In this document: positions 7,110 to 13,742 of the stretch, one piece after another
Numbering within the stretch: the first letter of the stretch is position 1
How the letters are laid out: every line of letters begins with the position of its first letter
Assembly (NCBI GenBank): GCA_902812455.1
Contig: CADDZH010000112.1
Span: 1 to 16,581, forward strand
Source: Chloroflexota bacterium
GTDB taxonomy: Bacteria; Chloroflexota; Ktedonobacteria; Ktedonobacterales; Ktedonobacteraceae
Length of the DNA: 16,581 nucleotides
Reading direction: 5' to 3'
Notes under the pieces: generated by a model
Told to the model about the DNA's origin: nothing
What the model saw: the letters and a program-made list of their open reading frames with translations, nothing else
Database searches by the model: none
Made by a program: the position numbers and the translations under genes

Positions 7110-8549
7110 TTAACTAGCTGAATCCAGCATATCCAACAACGTTTCCATACGCATGCCCCGCGAGCCTTTGACGAGAACCACATCAGAGCTTTTGACTTCT
7201 TTTTTGAGCAGTTCGGCGGCCTGTCGTTTGGCGGCTTCTAGCTCGGCGCTATTTTCAACATTGGCGTCGAAGTAGTAGATGTTTTCGGCGGGCATGGATG
7301 AGCGAATAGCTCCTTCGACATAGTAGCGGGCTTCATCGCCGATGGCAACAAGGTAATCGACGCGGTTGGCAAGGGCTTCGCCGCTGGCCCGGTGTTCGCT
7401 GCGGGCATACTGGCCTAGCTCGAAGATATCGCCGAGCACAACCCAGCGCTTGCCGCCGGGCGCAATGGGGGTATCATGCATAGTGCTTGCGATGGCAATG
7501 ATCGATTGGCGATTGGCATTGTAGGTATCATCGATCAGAGTGCTGCCGTTCGGACCCGGCTTGATTTCACAGCGGCCTTTAGCTGGAACCAGGGCTTCCA
7601 GAGCTAAACAGATCTCGTCAAGGGGTATGCGTGCGGCGCACCCGGCTGCGGCGGCTGCCAGGGCGATGATTACGCCATGCTCGCCCGGCAGGTGCAACTG
7701 GATACGTGCCTGCTTGCCCTGGTAATTCAAGGTGAAATGGCGCCCGCGCAAGGCATCCCCGCCAATGTCACTGCCTCGCACTTGCGCATCTTCGCTTCGC
7801 CCATAGTACAGCACGCGAGCTCGTGTCTTCTCGGCCATGCCTCGTACATTGGGGTCATCGTAGTTGAGGATAGCGATGCCATTTGCTGGCAGCACCTGCA
7901 CCAGCTCGCTTTTGGCCTGGATGACGCGTTCCTGGGAGCCGAAGTAGCCGAGGTGGGCCGCCCCAACGTTCGTGATGATCGACCAGTTAGGAGTAGCGAT
8001 AGTATTGCAGAGCCAGGCCAACTCGCCGACCCATTGAGCGCCCATTTCGAGGACGGCATAGCGGTGTTGTGGTTCCAGGCGCAAGAGGGTAAGGGGGTAG
8101 CCGATTTCGTTGTTGTAAGAGGCGTAGGTTTTGAGCGTGGGGGCTTTGCGGCTGAGGACGGCGGCAGTAGCCTCTTTGGTGCTGGTTTTGCCATTGCTGC
8201 CGGTGATGCCGATCAAGATCGTGTTTTTCTGGCGCTGTACACGGACGCGGGCAGTGTTATGCAAAGCGCTGATAACGTCCGGTACGACGATCTGCAAGAA
8301 ATGATCGGGTATCTCTTTTGAGGGAGTTGTGCATAATACGGCTTGTGCCCCGGCTTTGACTGCATCGGGAATGAAACGATGCCCATCCACGTGAGCGCCC
8401 TTGATTGCGATAAAAAGGTCGCCCTGGCCTACCTGGCGGCTATCGTGCTGCGCCGCAGGGAATATTACTTGCTCTGGAAGAATGGAGTCTGGCCCAAGAA
8501 GGCGCACCGAATCCTGATTGCCTCGTAGTATATCGTTGAGGGTGAACAT
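7110..8549 (-). CDS. murF: UDP-N-acetylmuramoyl-tripeptide--D-alanyl-D-alanine ligase MurF
   Basis: Cytoplasmic Mur ligase that adds D-Ala-D-Ala to the UDP-MurNAc-tripeptide, using the dipeptide made by Ddl. The 479 residues show the N-terminal substrate domain (HDSRQVGQGDLFIAIKG, 35-51), the ATP P-loop GITGSNGKTSTKE (114-126), YNNEIGYPLTLL (145-156), VLEMGAQWVGEL (166-177), ITNVGAAHLGYFGS (192-205) and the C-terminal domain with LIDDTYNAN (338-346) and KGSRGMRME (461-469). Family members usually have Pro after DxYNAN; here it is Arg347, a small oddity. The start has AAGGA at 8559-8563 (9-nt spacing) and a strong promoter just upstream. Downstream on the same strand are the Rpn-like remnant, ddl and the epimerase. 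Confidence 0.97.
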   Translation of the reverse strand: MFTLNDILRGNQDSVRLLGPDSILPEQVIFPAAQHDSRQVGQGDLFIAIKGAHVDGHRFIPDAVKAGAQAVLCTTPSKEIPDHFLQIVVPDVISALHNTARVRVQRQKNTILIGITGSNGKTSTKEATAAVLSRKAPTLKTYASYNNEIGYPLTLLRLEPQHRYAVLEMGAQWVGELAWLCNTIATPNWSIITNVGAAHLGYFGSQERVIQAKSELVQVLPANGIAILNYDDPNVRGMAEKTRARVLYYGRSEDAQVRGSDIGGDALRGRHFTLNYQGKQARIQLHLPGEHGVIIALAAAAAGCAARIPLDEICLALEALVPAKGRCEIKPGPNGSTLIDDTYNANRQSIIAIASTMHDTPIAPGGKRWVVLGDIFELGQYARSEHRASGEALANRVDYLVAIGDEARYYVEGAIRSSMPAENIYYFDANVENSAELEAAKRQAAELLKKEVKSSDVVLVKGSRGMRMETLLDMLDSAS

Positions 8550-8586
8550 ATAGCTATGTCCTTGGTCCTATCAGTATTGATTAAAG

Positions 8587-8598
8587 GTGATTATACCA
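8587..8598 (-). promoter_or_regulatory. Extended -10 promoter for murF
   Basis: On the minus strand the sequence reads TGgTATAAT, with a perfect -10 at 8590-8595 preceded by the TG of an extended -10. No good -35 is seen at 16-18 bp, which the extended -10 may offset. It lies about 27 nt upstream of the murF RBS. Confidence 0.6.
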
Positions 8599-8673
8599 TA
8601 TGCTTGCTACAGGCGTGATATACTGACGTGCACGGAGTGAGTATCTTATGAACTTTAACGACAAGGTCGGCAC

Positions 8674-8826
8674 CATGTGTCATCCTGAGCGAGTGAGCCG
8701 TAGCCCTGAACGCAGTGAAGGGGAAGGATCTCGCTCGATGGGCATCGGATGCTTCGCGGAGTTTCCCCTGAGCGAGTGAGCCGTAGCCCTGAACGCAGTG
8801 AAGGGGAATGGGCTCAGCATGACATG
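8674..8826 (+). repeat. GTCATCCTGAGCG repeat, copy 2, with internal 42-bp duplication
   Basis: Same element type as 6861-6960, bounded by catgtgtcat and atgacatg (8819-8826). A 42-bp block is repeated perfectly at 8684-8725 and 8767-8808; each copy starts CCTGAGCGAGTGAGCCG and ends GAAGGGGAA. Confidence 0.85.
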
Positions 8827-8842
8827 GATGGATGAATCGAAG

Positions 8843-8968
8843 CCCACGGGATGCGCAACGAGTTTTGTGGCTGAGCAATAATGGGGGCAGAAGACAGAGG
8901 ATCCGCGGGGCTTTCACCACCAGATTAGAAATTAGCTCTTCACCAGGCTCGTTGCGCAATTCGTGGGT
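8843..8968. mobile_element. MITE-like element with terminal inverted repeats
   Basis: A 126-bp unit starts with cccacgggatgcgcaacgag (8843-8862) and ends with an imperfect complement (8948-8968; 17 of about 20 positions, differences next to the gcgca core). There is no coding capacity. The left arm has a perfect 20/20 inverted partner at 11192-11211, beyond the efflux/TetR pair. No convincing target-site duplication was seen, so transposition is inferred from structure only; a REP-type repeat is the alternative. Confidence 0.5.
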
Positions 8969-8974
8969 CAGTCA

Positions 8975-9014
8975 TCGGGTGGCAAGCCACCTCAAAAGAG
9001 AGCAAGCCACCCGA
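8975..9014. terminator. Dyad downstream of the MFS pump gene
   Basis: A 9-bp inverted repeat, tcgggtggc (8975-8983) with gccacccga (9006-9014), contains a smaller ggtggcaagccacc hairpin in its left half. It lies 48 nt past the pump's stop. No T-run follows on the minus strand, so a terminator role is only tentative. Confidence 0.3.
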
Positions 9015-9061
9015 CTAGCGGTGAAGACGCCGCCACTGCCCGGCTTCCGATGCCAGTTTGG

Positions 9062-10393
9062 TTAGGTCAACTGGCCCGATTCTGAGCGCATCGTGGCCCT
9101 CTCATCGGTGGCCTCCACCGATGAGCCATGCGACCCAGCGGCTTCGCGTGCAGGCTTGTGGTACACGATCCCCACGGAGCCTCCCACGGCCAGCGCCAGT
9201 AACCCTGCGCTCACCGCAAAGACCGCCTGCGGACTCACGTACTCGAACACCGCACCAGCCCACACCATACTCAGGATAAAGGCCAGACTGGTCATCGACT
9301 GGAACACTCCGAGCAGGCGACCAGCCATTTGTTTGGGTCCGAAGCGTGTCAGGAGCGATTGCAGGGTTGGTGAGCTGATCCCGTAGCCCAGCCCGAAAGC
9401 GACCGCGAAGGCGATGACTGCCCCAAGTGCAGAGCTGGTGAAGAGGCCCACGGCGCTCACGAGCTGCAAGAGGCCGCCCAGCAGTAGCAGCTTGCGCTCG
9501 CCCAGGCGGCTCACCAGCGGTTTGAGCAAGACGGCCTGCGTGAGCGCCATCACCAGACCCAACATCGTCATGAGCAGGCCAACGTTGCGCACCACCACGG
9601 AGGCGGGTTGACCGGCAAACAGTACCCGACTGCCGTACAGCGAGAACGTGCCTGCCAGGCCAGCCATGTACGAGGTCATCAGCAGGGCGGTTGCCAGCAC
9701 CAGCACCACCGGCAGGCTCTGGAGCACCTGCGCGAAAGGCTCACTTTCGGCCGGTTGTGCGCCCTTCTCCTCGCTTGCTGGGCGGCGGAGCGGCTCACGC
9801 AGCCACACCAGGGTGAGCAGCAGCGTCACCACACTCACCCCGGCAGCCACCAGCAGTGGAGCAACCAGCGTATTCGGAGCCAGCAGTGCCATCAGCCCGA
9901 CCAGGGCAGGACCCAGGATAAACCCAAGCCCAAAGGCGCCGCCGACCAGGCCAAGCGCACGCGTGCGTTCCTCCGGTGTGCTGATGTCACTGGCATAGGC
10001 TTGTGCCACACTGACGTTGCCACCGGTCACGCCGTCCAGGATGCGCGCCAGGAAGATGACGAGGAGTCCTCCGGCTATCCCAAGCGGCAGGCTGGCCTGA
10101 TCGAGCAGCGCGCCCAAGGGCACCGCAAAGACGATCAGCAGGTAGGAAACGATGGTCCCGGCTTGACTCAGCAGCAGGATGGGCCGCCGACCAAAGCGGT
10201 CGGACAGCTTGCCCAGCCACGGCGCCGCCAGCAGTTGTGCTGCATAGTACGCTGCAAGGAGCAGAGTTGCTTGCAAAGGTGTGGCATGAAATTGCGCGAG
10301 GACGTAGACCGGGATAAGGGGAACAATGGCAGTCGCCCCCGCCGTGTCCATGAGCACGATCAGGAAGAGCGTGGCAAGGCGTTTCTTATCCAT
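9062..10393 (-). CDS. MFS drug:H+ antiporter, DHA1/TetA-like
   Basis: Inner-membrane 12-helix efflux pump that exchanges drug for protons. In the 443 residues the motif A loop GKLSDRFGRRP (61-71) follows helix 2, RILDGVTGGNVSVAQAYASDIS (117-138) is the TetA-type segment around helix 4, and GAFGLGFILGPALVG (152-166) is antiporter motif C. A long polar loop (LREPLRRPASEEKGAQPAESEP) divides the two six-helix halves. ATG 10393 was preferred over GTG 10402 because AAAGG (10402-10406) lies 8 nt before it. It is divergent from a TetR regulator across a 191-nt region with operator-like dyads, so substrate-induced derepression is likely. Base composition looks more GC-rich than the neighbours, and inverted repeats bracket the pair, suggesting acquisition. 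The substrate is unknown; tetracycline is not proven. Confidence 0.92.
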   Translation of the reverse strand: MDKKRLATLFLIVLMDTAGATAIVPLIPVYVLAQFHATPLQATLLLAAYYAAQLLAAPWLGKLSDRFGRRPILLLSQAGTIVSYLLIVFAVPLGALLDQASLPLGIAGGLLVIFLARILDGVTGGNVSVAQAYASDISTPEERTRALGLVGGAFGLGFILGPALVGLMALLAPNTLVAPLLVAAGVSVVTLLLTLVWLREPLRRPASEEKGAQPAESEPFAQVLQSLPVVLVLATALLMTSYMAGLAGTFSLYGSRVLFAGQPASVVVRNVGLLMTMLGLVMALTQAVLLKPLVSRLGERKLLLLGGLLQLVSAVGLFTSSALGAVIAFAVAFGLGYGISSPTLQSLLTRFGPKQMAGRLLGVFQSMTSLAFILSMVWAGAVFEYVSPQAVFAVSAGLLALAVGGSVGIVYHKPAREAAGSHGSSVEATDERATMRSESGQLT

Positions 10394-10431
10394 AGCATTC
10401 ACCTTTCGGAAACTTGCCCCCCACAGGGATC

Positions 10432-10460
10432 TTGCGCCTGTGAGAGAAATGCTCTATTCT
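10432..10460 (+). promoter_or_regulatory. Candidate tetR promoter overlapping the operator
   Basis: TTGCGC (10432-10437) and TATTCT (10455-10460) are spaced 17 bp apart and point toward the TetR gene. The end of the -10 runs into the dyads starting at 10459, as expected for autorepression. Match to consensus is modest (3/6 and 4/6). Confidence 0.35.
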
Positions 10461-10544
10461 GTAGTGAACACTCTGTTCATTCTCTAGTGTGCAAGAAGAG
10501 CCGCCTCTTGGCAAGAACCAAAGGGAGCAAAACGTTCACTACAG
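10459..10544. promoter_or_regulatory. TetR operator-like dyads between divergent genes
   Basis: Two signals are seen. TGAACA-CTC-TGTTCA (10465-10479) is a perfect 15-bp palindrome. ctgtagtgaac (10459-10469) recurs as its exact complement gttcactacag at 10534-10544. A TetR dimer could bind the first site and use the second as an auxiliary site, controlling both the pump and itself. Binding is inferred, not shown. Confidence 0.55.
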
Positions 10545-10584
10545 GACACCTGGGCAAAATTGTCCGAAAAGAAGGGAGTCTCCG

Positions 10585-11190
10585 ATGAGACAGGATAAAC
10601 AGGATCGTCGTTCGCAGCGCACGCGCCGCCTGGTCATGTCCGCGATGATGGACCTGCTGGCGGAGAAATCTTACGATGCCATCACCGTGCAAGACCTGCT
10701 TGATCGCGCAAACATTGGGCGTTCCACGTTTTATAGCCACTACTTCGATAAGGAGGATGTGCTGGCGAGCGTCGCGGAGCAGATGCTTGAGACGTTGAGA
10801 AAGCCGCTCTCCCACAGGGATGCCGGGCAGGGGATTATTCCCAGCCGAGAACTGTTTCAACACGCGCTCCAAAACCAGCAGCACTTGCGGACGATGCTGC
10901 GAGGTCGCGCGCGGGAAGTGGTCTGGGATGCAGCGCAGGCGTCGCTCGGCAGAACCATTGAGCAGGCGCTTGCGGCTCCCTTCGCAAAAAACCGTTCTCC
11001 CTCCGTCCCCTTGCCGGTCCTGGCTGAGTACCTGGCTGGGGCCTTTCTCAACCTGCTCAAATGGTGGATAGAGACCGAGATGCCCTATTCACCAGCGCAG
11101 ATGGATGACATCTTTCAGCAATTGGCGCTGCCTGGAGTGTGGGCGACCCTTGAAGGGAAGAGGGCTTCTCCACCGCGAGATGGGTTCTAA
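10585..11190 (+). CDS. TetR/AcrR family transcriptional regulator
   Basis: DNA-binding repressor of 201 residues. The N-terminal helix-turn-helix reads YDAITVQDLLDRANIGRSTFYSHYFDKEDVL (30-60), with the family's typical second-half STFYSHYFDKEDVL. The C-terminal ligand domain is not specific enough to name an effector. ATG 10585 has AAGGGAG at 10572-10578 (6-nt spacing); the longer open frame upstream (from 10489) runs through the operator and is unlikely to be translated. It is divergent from the efflux pump and probably regulates it and itself. The stop codon (11188-11190) is followed one base later by a repeat arm (11192-11212), so the module ends abruptly there. Confidence 0.93.
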   Translation: MRQDKQDRRSQRTRRLVMSAMMDLLAEKSYDAITVQDLLDRANIGRSTFYSHYFDKEDVLASVAEQMLETLRKPLSHRDAGQGIIPSRELFQHALQNQQHLRTMLRGRAREVVWDAAQASLGRTIEQALAAPFAKNRSPSVPLPVLAEYLAGAFLNLLKWWIETEMPYSPAQMDDIFQQLALPGVWATLEGKRASPPRDGF

Positions 11191-11191
11191 T

Positions 11192-11212
11192 CTCGTTGCG
11201 CATCCCGTGGGT
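11192..11212 (-). repeat. Right-hand inverted-repeat arm of the efflux module
   Basis: ctcgttgcgcatcccgtggg (11192-11211) is the exact complement of the arm at 8843-8862 and a near-direct copy of the arm at 8948-8968 (three differences). Together these bracket the pump/TetR pair over 2,369 bp. Similarity fades just beyond the arms. Confidence 0.8.
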
Positions 11213-11286
11213 TTCTTTGATACAAGCAGTTGGCGAAAACGATTACCGGTTTTGGTTGGTAAAAATCATATAAGGGAGCAATGCAT

Positions 11287-12264
11287 ATGCGAGCAGTTGT
11301 GATTACGCGGCCAGGTGGTCCTGAAGTATTAGAAGTTCAGGATGTTGAGAAGCCGGAGCCGGTAGGAGATTATGTGCGGGTGCGTGTGCGAGCGGCAGGG
11401 GTTAACCGGGCCGATCTCTTGCAGCGCGCTGGAGCCTATCCTGCACCGCCGGGATCGCCATCGAATATTCCAGGGCTGGAGTTTGCGGGAGAGGTCGATG
11501 CTGTGGGGTCGCTTGTGCAAAGGTGGAAGCCAGGGCAGCGGGTAATGGGTCTTGCCGGCGGAGGTGCACAGGCCGAGTACATCCTGACGCACGAGGGCAT
11601 GCTGGTGGAGATTCCCAATAACCTGGATTTTGTGCAGGCAGCCAGCATTCCCGAAGTATTTATGACGGCGCACGACGCGCTCTTTACGCAGGCGGGCTTG
11701 CAAATGGGTGAGCGGGTGCTGATCCACGCAGCGGGCAGCGGCGTGGGAACGGCAGCGATCCAACTCGCGCACGCCGCGTGCGCGACGACGTTCGGTACGT
11801 CGCGCACGCCGGATAAGCTGGAACGGGCGAAGCCGCTGGGCCTGGATATTGGCCTGTCTGATCAGCATTTTGCTGAAGAGGTGAAGCGGCTGACCAGCGG
11901 TGAAGGCGTACATGTGGTAATCGATTTTATTGGCGCACCCTACCTGGAACAGAACCTGGAGGCGCTAGGAATGTGGGGGCGAATGGTGTTCCTGGCGACA
12001 ATGGGAGGTGTGCAGGCGAACGTGGATTTGCGCATGTTGATGAGCAAGCGCATTATGATACGGGGTGTCACGTTGCGGGCGCGGACGCTGGAGGAGAAGC
12101 TGGCGGTGACGCGGCGTTTTGCCACGAGCGTGGTGCCATTGCTGGCGAGCGAGCAGGTGAAGCCGGTTATCGAGGAGGTGTTCCCCCTGGAGGAGGTCGG
12201 GAAGGCGCACGAGATGATGGCGGAGAACCGGAATTTCGGGAAGCTGGTGGTGAGGGTGGATTAA
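11287..12264 (+). CDS. NAD(P)H quinone oxidoreductase, PIG3-type MDR family
   Basis: Cytosolic zinc-independent medium-chain reductase that probably reduces quinones or related enones with NADPH. The 325 residues carry the quinone-oxidoreductase signature AAGVNRADLLQRAGAYPAPPG (36-56, the PIG3 form), GLEFAGEV (63-70), and the Rossmann dinucleotide loop VLIHAAGSGVGTAAIQLA (144-161) followed by TSRTPDKL (171-178), whose Ser/Arg favours NADP. ATG 11287 is chosen because AAGGGAG (11272-11278) is 8 nt upstream; ATG 11281 would be only 2 nt from it. It stands alone on the plus strand, 96 nt after tetR, and converges with the APH-like gene. A perfect 12-bp palindrome (11776-11787/11798-11809) lies within its coding sequence. 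Confidence 0.92.
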   Translation: MRAVVITRPGGPEVLEVQDVEKPEPVGDYVRVRVRAAGVNRADLLQRAGAYPAPPGSPSNIPGLEFAGEVDAVGSLVQRWKPGQRVMGLAGGGAQAEYILTHEGMLVEIPNNLDFVQAASIPEVFMTAHDALFTQAGLQMGERVLIHAAGSGVGTAAIQLAHAACATTFGTSRTPDKLERAKPLGLDIGLSDQHFAEEVKRLTSGEGVHVVIDFIGAPYLEQNLEALGMWGRMVFLATMGGVQANVDLRMLMSKRIMIRGVTLRARTLEEKLAVTRRFATSVVPLLASEQVKPVIEEVFPLEEVGKAHEMMAENRNFGKLVVRVD

Positions 12265-12304
12265 ATCTTCATGGCCGCACCCAGGATTTTTGGGACGCAC
12301 GCAT

Positions 12305-12335
12305 GATACCCGCAAGGGGTATCACTACCATATAC
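12305..12335 (+). repeat. Hairpin repeat with ACTACCATAtACG tail in a convergent gap
   Basis: gataccc (12305-12311), loop gcaag, gggtatc (12317-12323), then actaccatatacg. Loop and tail match the hairpins at 791-876, but the stem sequence is different and still pairs. It lies between the convergent quinone reductase and phosphotransferase genes (gap 12265-12408) and might help end both transcripts, although no T-run follows. Confidence 0.7.
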
Positions 12336-12408
12336 GATGGCTTCGCACCTTGCTACAGTTGTTGTTAAGTAGTGATGATCCTTGTGATCTTTATGTAACT
12401 GATTTAGA

Positions 12409-13200
12409 TCATGAAATCAGGCTTTGTTCTATCTCTGAGCGGTGTTGCTGCAAGGATGCAATTTCACGTTGGTAATGATCGAGGTGTCCCTCGTCTACCA
12501 GCTTTTGATAGATAGGGTTATGTGCGCTTGCCTGGTCTTTGAGCAGATTGCATAATGCTTCAAGGCGACGTTCTACAGTTCCTAGTACGTCTGAGTATGG
12601 CTGCGCTAGATCATAGGCATGGCAGAACAGCCGCAGGCGCCAGCCCTGGATTGTGGGATTTGCCAGTCCCACTGATTGGATATCCTGCGTATATGAGAGC
12701 GGGACGAAGCGGTACGCGGCATAAGCAATATCCCATATGCGGGGCCCAGGACCAGCCGTATCGAAGTCTATGAGCGCCTGTGGCTTCCCATCCTTGAAGA
12801 CCATATTGTATGGGGCTACATCATTGTGGCAGATGATCTCGTGCTGGTGACGATCTGGATACTCGAACTGCCATATCGCGCCAGGAGGGGGGACAAACCC
12901 GACTGTTGCGTCGTGGTAGCGACGGAGGAATTGGGCGACCTCCACCAGAACATCTTCTGACCACATGTAGAGTGGAAGAGGATAATGCGCAACCTCGCCT
13001 TCTATGAAGGTGAGGATCTCTCGCCCCTGTTGATTAAGTCCGAGAAATCTAGGAGCTCCATCGAAGCCCTGTTTTTCAAGATACAGGAGCAGGCTATGAA
13101 CTGCCTGGCTCCAGGGTCCAGTAGCGCGATGAAGCGTTGCGCCTATTCGTACAGCACCTGTAATATTCCCCCCGCTTAAGAGGTTTTCCTCATTTGCCAT
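12409..13200 (-). CDS. APH-family (aminoglycoside phosphotransferase fold) phosphotransferase
   Basis: Kinase-like cytosolic enzyme of unknown substrate, 263 aa. The N terminus reads LSGGNITGAVRIGATLHRATGPWSQAVHSLLLYLEKQGFDGAPRFLG (8-54), common in one APH subfamily; in that region an Arg/His stretch stands where other kinases have the ATP-binding Lys. The catalytic loop is HNDVAPYN (125-132, Asp127 and Asn132) and the metal loop is DFDTA (145-149). These show an active-type phosphotransferase, but not that it confers aminoglycoside resistance; antibiotic, choline or sugar kinases are all possible. The ATG has no strong RBS. A promoter candidate lies 48 nt upstream. It converges with the quinone reductase. 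Confidence 0.85.
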   Translation of the reverse strand: MANEENLLSGGNITGAVRIGATLHRATGPWSQAVHSLLLYLEKQGFDGAPRFLGLNQQGREILTFIEGEVAHYPLPLYMWSEDVLVEVAQFLRRYHDATVGFVPPPGAIWQFEYPDRHQHEIICHNDVAPYNMVFKDGKPQALIDFDTAGPGPRIWDIAYAAYRFVPLSYTQDIQSVGLANPTIQGWRLRLFCHAYDLAQPYSDVLGTVERRLEALCNLLKDQASAHNPIYQKLVDEGHLDHYQREIASLQQHRSEIEQSLIS

Positions 13201-13247
13201 AACTTGTTTCTTTTAACAGAACGGGAAAAGAAGTCTGGGCAATCCGT

Positions 13248-13276
13248 ATGATAAAGTGGTTTTTACAATCGATCAA
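13248..13276 (-). promoter_or_regulatory. Candidate promoter for the APH-like gene
   Basis: On the minus strand TTGATC (-35, 13271-13276) and TATCAT (-10, 13248-13253) are separated by exactly 17 bp, matching the consensus at 4 and 5 of 6 positions. The leader to ATG 13200 would be about 40 nt. Confidence 0.5.
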
Positions 13277-13326
13277 GCGGTGGTTGAGGTTGGTAGAGTG
13301 ATTGTATGAGATGAAGGGTGGGTTTG

Positions 13327-13436
13327 TCAAGGGTAGTATTGGATGAAGGGCAGGCCCAGGTCATTCGCGAGGCGGCGAAGGTTGTTTTGCCCGTGCAGGG
13401 CGGGCCAGAGACGATGATTAAAAATGGTTTTGGCAT
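13327..13436 (-). pseudogene. Remnant of a P-loop kinase/AAA ATPase N terminus
   Basis: From ATG (13434-13436) the frame gives MPKPFLIIVSGPPCTGKTTF, a clean Walker A (GPPCTGKTT). After about 20 codons the homologous reading moves to another frame, RLANDLGLPFIQ, the usual continuation, and stops at 13327-13329. A single lost base near 13377-13384 would explain this. Nothing further of the protein is visible downstream, where the APH-like gene's promoter begins. It is a dead fragment of a small nucleotide-kinase-like protein; the original function is unknown. Confidence 0.6.
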
Positions 13437-13476
13437 AGTCTGTTTCCAATTTATGGGCTTTAACAAATTGTTCGTC

Positions 13477-13520
13477 AATAATGTGGCCAGGATGCGGAAA
13501 TAATGTGGCCAGGATGCGGA
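13477..13520. repeat. Perfect tandem duplication of a 22-bp unit
   Basis: A unit starting aataatgtggccagg and ending atgcgga occurs at 13477-13498 and again, identically, at 13499-13520, then decays (ccgataatga). Confidence 0.9.
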
Positions 13521-13566
13521 CCGATAATGAGTTTTTACAATCAAAATCGGCAAAACCACTGCCTCC

Positions 13567-13738
13567 CATGTCATGTTGAGCCCATTCCCCTTCGCTGCGC
13601 TCAGGGCTTCGGCTCACGCGCTCAGGGGAAACTCCGCGAAACATCCGCTGCCGATCGGCTTAGATCCTTCCCCTTCACTATTACCTCTTCCCCGAAGAGG
13701 GTGGTTCAGGGCTTCGGCTCACTCGCTCAGGATGACAT
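13567..13738 (-). repeat. GTCATCCTGAGCG repeat, copy 3 (inverted, longer)
   Basis: Reverse orientation relative to copies 1 and 2: starts catgtcat (13567-13574) and ends with ctcaggatgaca (to 13737). It carries two TCAGGGCTTCGGCTCAC blocks and a 7-bp hairpin, cctcttc/gaagagg (13684-13690/13694-13700). It abuts the 3' end of the comB gene. Confidence 0.8.
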
Positions 13739-13742
13739 TCCT

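Larger units (their letters stand above)
8550..9061. other. Repeat-rich intergenic region between the MFS pump and murF
   Basis: It holds the murF leader and promoter, a GTCATCCTGAGCG element (8674-8826), a MITE-like element (8843-8968) and a 9-bp dyad downstream of the pump gene (8975-9014). Open frames here (for example 8591-8959 minus) only translate the repeats. Confidence 0.75.
13201..13742. other. Repeat and debris region between aph-like and comB genes
   Basis: It contains the APH promoter, the P-loop remnant (13327-13436), a 22-bp tandem duplication (13477-13520) and the third GTCATCCTGAGCG element (13567-13738). No intact gene was seen. Confidence 0.75.

Noticed and set aside
8591..8959. 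Minus-strand open frame of 122 codons
   Set aside because: Runs through two repeat elements and the murF promoter; no domain, no RBS.
9608..10588. Plus-strand open frame of 326 codons opposite the MFS pump
   Set aside because: Antisense shadow of a GC-rich membrane-protein gene, rich in Gln/His/Arg, and crosses the intergenic operator region.
12409..13200. A true aminoglycoside-resistance gene
   Set aside because: The fold and catalytic motifs fit, but the family is broad and nothing in the context links it to antibiotics.
13477..13520. Possible CRISPR-like tandem repeats
   Set aside because: Only two units with no spacers and no cas genes; it is a simple duplication.
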